Positions 62,242 through 64,000 of a stretch of DNA of 64,000 bases are shown here, in pieces. A program made the position numbers and the translations under genes. Each line of letters begins with the position of its first letter. Position 1 is the first letter of the stretch. This stretch comes from CAYRLW01 sp964425215 (lineage in GTDB: Bacteria; Spirochaetota; Spirochaetia; Treponematales; Breznakiellaceae). Below the pieces are notes generated by a model, which had not been told where the DNA came from, did no database searches, and saw only the letters and a program-made list of their open reading frames with translations. The stretch covers positions 1-64,000 of the forward strand of contig CAYRLW010000014.1 of the NCBI GenBank assembly GCA_964425215.1, read 5' to 3'.

Positions 62242-64000
62242 CTAAGCCAGCGGCCCGCTAGTCCGGCAGATCGGAAACTCTGAACACCCCGCAAACGCGC
62301 CGTGCTTTCCGTTGACGAGACGCATCCGGCCTGTTCCGCACGTCGGACAAAGGCTTTCGAGCTCCACTGGCGTGGCCAGACGTACAGCAGGCGCCTGGTC
62401 GACCTGTTCGATCGCCCGCTTGAAGTCGCAACGCGGATAGGTCGTGCAAGCGTGGAATGGCGCATAGCCGGAGGTCACGCGTCTGACGACGCCGATTTGG
62501 CATTTCGGGCAAGCTTCGAGCGCCTCGCCGTCGACAGCTTCAACGACGAGCTGTCCTCGCGACACCAGTTCGGTGACAAATCGCGACGGCTTGCTCAGGG
62601 ATGTATAAAGGCGGACTTGCCGGCTGGCGCGCGTCAGCGCCACATAGAAAAGGCGGCGTTCCTCTGCCGCCGCAAACGTCTCGGCGCTCGGCATCGCCAG
62701 TTGCAGCACAGGATCGTCCTCGATCTGGCTGGGGAAACCACGCCGATCTTCGATCAAATTCAAGACGTAGACGTACTCGGCCTCCAGTCCCTTGGAGGCG
62801 TGAACCGTCTTGAAGTTAACGTCCAGGTGGTCAGCGAACGTCTGACGCCAATGCGACAAACGCTTGGGCCGGTCATTCTTGTAGCGTCCCAGGAACAGCA
62901 CAGCGAGCCGCCCGCCCTTCCCGGCCGATATCTTCCCTTGCTCCAAGAGCGTCGCCATATGGCTCAACTGTTGTTCGATATGGTCGTCGGCGTGGGCCAA
63001 ATTGGTGAAGCCGAAACCTTGGAGGGGACGGTTGTCGAAAGCGCTTACCGAGCGGACCGTCTTCTTGAGCTGCTTGGGATTGGCTTGAACAAATTCGCTG
63101 GAGATGTCGCACAGCGTTTGCGGGCATCGGAAGGTCGTCGCCAATTGCAGGCTTGTGGCGTGGCTGAAAAAGGACCCAAATTCGGACATGACGCGCAGGT
63201 CCGCGCCCGCAAAACGATTGATCCCCTGCCAGTCGTCGCCGACCACCGTCAGGTGTGCATCCTCAGACTGACGTTTCAGGGCCTGAAGAAGGCGCACGCG
63301 CGCTCGCGAGCTGTCCTGGAATTCGTCAGCGAGAATGACGGTGAAGGGACTGGAGTAGCGGCCAGCCTCAATGTGATCGGCGGCCAGCCGAAGCATGTCT
63401 TCGAAGTCGATATAACCGCCGTCGCGTAGGCGATCTTCCCAAGCCTGTGCGACGCGCGCGTAGAGCTTCAGGAACAAGCGCAGCCGATGGTCATGACCCA
63501 TGACGCCATGCAACTCGGCGGCCTGTTCGAGCTGGTGTTGAGACAGGCCATTGCTCTTCACATGCTGCAAGAACACTCGCAGCGTGGATGCCAACTGCTT
63601 ATCCGTCATCGGCGGCGGCCCAGCGGCCTTGCGATCCGCCTTGAAGTCGAGCGTGACGCCACGCTCAGTCAGCACCACCCCCAAGTTCCGCAAGGCGTCA
63701 TTTGAGCGGATCTGCGCCGACGTCGTTTCAAACAGCGCCGTGCCCATTTCGGCATGCAGCGCTCGCTTCCAGCGCACTCCCTCGACGTAATCGCCGGCGA
63801 AGTGCGAGGGGGCCGCACCGCCCGCATCCAGTGCGAAATGCTCGTGATAGAGATCGATGTCCGGATAGTAAAAGTCCGGGTGGTACTGCCCGTGCTGCTC
63901 GTCGGCCGTGTCGTGCTCGTAAGGACGTTCGTAAGCGTAGTTGACGCCGTTGTAGAAGAGCCAGTCAGCGAGAAGCCGTTCTTCCTTACTCTTAACGACC
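62242..64000 (-). CDS. Helicase-IV-like UvrD helicase with C4 zinc fingers (5' end outside window)
   Basis: The visible part is ~586 residues; the frame is open to 64000, so the N-terminus with Walker A lies outside. Visible are a HelD-like region (LADWLFYNGVNYAYERPY, YHPDFYYPD, YHEHFALD), Walker B VILADEFQDSSRARV, motif III TVVGDDWQGINRFAGAD, FKTVHASKGLEAEYV and FYVALTRASRQV. Two topoisomerase-type C4 zinc ribbons at the C-terminus (CPKCQIGVV...CTTYPRC and CPTCGTGRM...CSEFPIC) resemble topoisomerase I tails. It would unwind DNA with 3'-5' polarity. Confidence 0.85.
   Translation of the reverse strand, partial: VVKSKEERLLADWLFYNGVNYAYERPYEHDTADEQHGQYHPDFYYPDIDLYHEHFALDAGGAAPSHFAGDYVEGVRWKRALHAEMGTALFETTSAQIRSNDALRNLGVVLTERGVTLDFKADRKAAGPPPMTDKQLASTLRVFLQHVKSNGLSQHQLEQAAELHGVMGHDHRLRLFLKLYARVAQAWEDRLRDGGYIDFEDMLRLAADHIEAGRYSSPFTVILADEFQDSSRARVRLLQALKRQSEDAHLTVVGDDWQGINRFAGADLRVMSEFGSFFSHATSLQLATTFRCPQTLCDISSEFVQANPKQLKKTVRSVSAFDNRPLQGFGFTNLAHADDHIEQQLSHMATLLEQGKISAGKGGRLAVLFLGRYKNDRPKRLSHWRQTFADHLDVNFKTVHASKGLEAEYVYVLNLIEDRRGFPSQIEDDPVLQLAMPSAETFAAAEERRLFYVALTRASRQVRLYTSLSKPSRFVTELVSRGQLVVEAVDGEALEACPKCQIGVVRRVTSGYAPFHACTTYPRCDFKRAIEQVDQAPAVRLATPVELESLCPTCGTGRMRLVNGKHGAFAGCSEFPICRTSGPLA

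Noticed and set aside
1..64000. CRISPR array or insertion sequence
   Set aside because: No regularly spaced repeats of 25-40 nt and no transposase-like protein were seen on either strand.

Overview
The window looks like a chromosome segment of a GC-rich alphaproteobacterium of the Caulobacterales, most likely Brevundimonas or a close relative. This rests on uniformly GC-rich codon use, a perfect TTAA-N7-TTAACCAT (CtrA-type) box in front of a pilus operon, a heme-PAS FixL/FixJ pair, and alphaproteobacterial gene families (DUF2924, DUF3489, DUF5681, spore-coat-U pili). The genus is an inference.

Layout. (1) 1-8.1 kb: the 3' end of a tRNA-Ser gene, then an integrated mobile element. It has a large serine recombinase followed by DUF2924 and DUF3489 genes (minus strand), a ParB-DNA methylase, DUF5681 and terminase large subunit operon (plus strand), a phage-type hypothetical gene and a small Xre regulator with two palindromic operator candidates. 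No capsid, portal or tail genes are present. (2) 8.1-14.2 kb: an archaic (Csu-type) chaperone-usher pilus operon read leftward: pilin-like, major pilin, chaperone, usher, tip subunit. A CtrA box lies at its 5' end. (3) 14.9-19.2 kb: FixJ and FixL (minus) divergent from alternative oxidase and flavohemoglobin (plus), readable as an oxygen/NO-responsive respiration module. (4) 19.2-25.1 kb: a loose group of small, mostly secreted proteins, including an OmpA-like protein with a decayed tandem copy. (5) 25.2-39.1 kb: a complete type 1 BREX operon (brxL, pglZ, pglX, brxC, brxB, brxA) read leftward, headed by a BrxR-like WYL regulator. (6) 39.3-56.1 kb: a collinear plus-strand run divergent from BREX. 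It holds an AddB-like/AddA-like nuclease-helicase pair, a RapA-type SNF2 helicase with an Hsp70/actin-like ATPase, an McrB/McrC restriction pair and three uncharacterised proteins, one with an EVE-like look. (7) 56.1-58.5 kb: a secreted thermonuclease, two hypotheticals and a DEDDh exonuclease. (8) 58.5-60.9 kb: a four-gene CsgG/lipoprotein/DUF4810/DUF799 operon with an intrinsic terminator. (9) 60.9-64 kb: a predicted PD-(D/E)XK nuclease with an unknown partner, facing a helicase-IV-like UvrD helicase that runs off the window.

Together, regions 5-7 and possibly 9 form a defence island. BREX would mark host DNA by adenine methylation and block unmarked phage, McrBC would attack modified foreign DNA, and the nuclease/helicase and SNF2-Hsp70 pairs are candidates for additional or accessory systems. 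The points most worth follow-up are the BrxL C-terminal domain, which reads as an MIT_C (MITD1-like) domain; the AddAB-like and SNF2-Hsp70 pairs next to BREX; the compositional patch over the PglX target-recognition region; and the CtrA box on the pilus operon.
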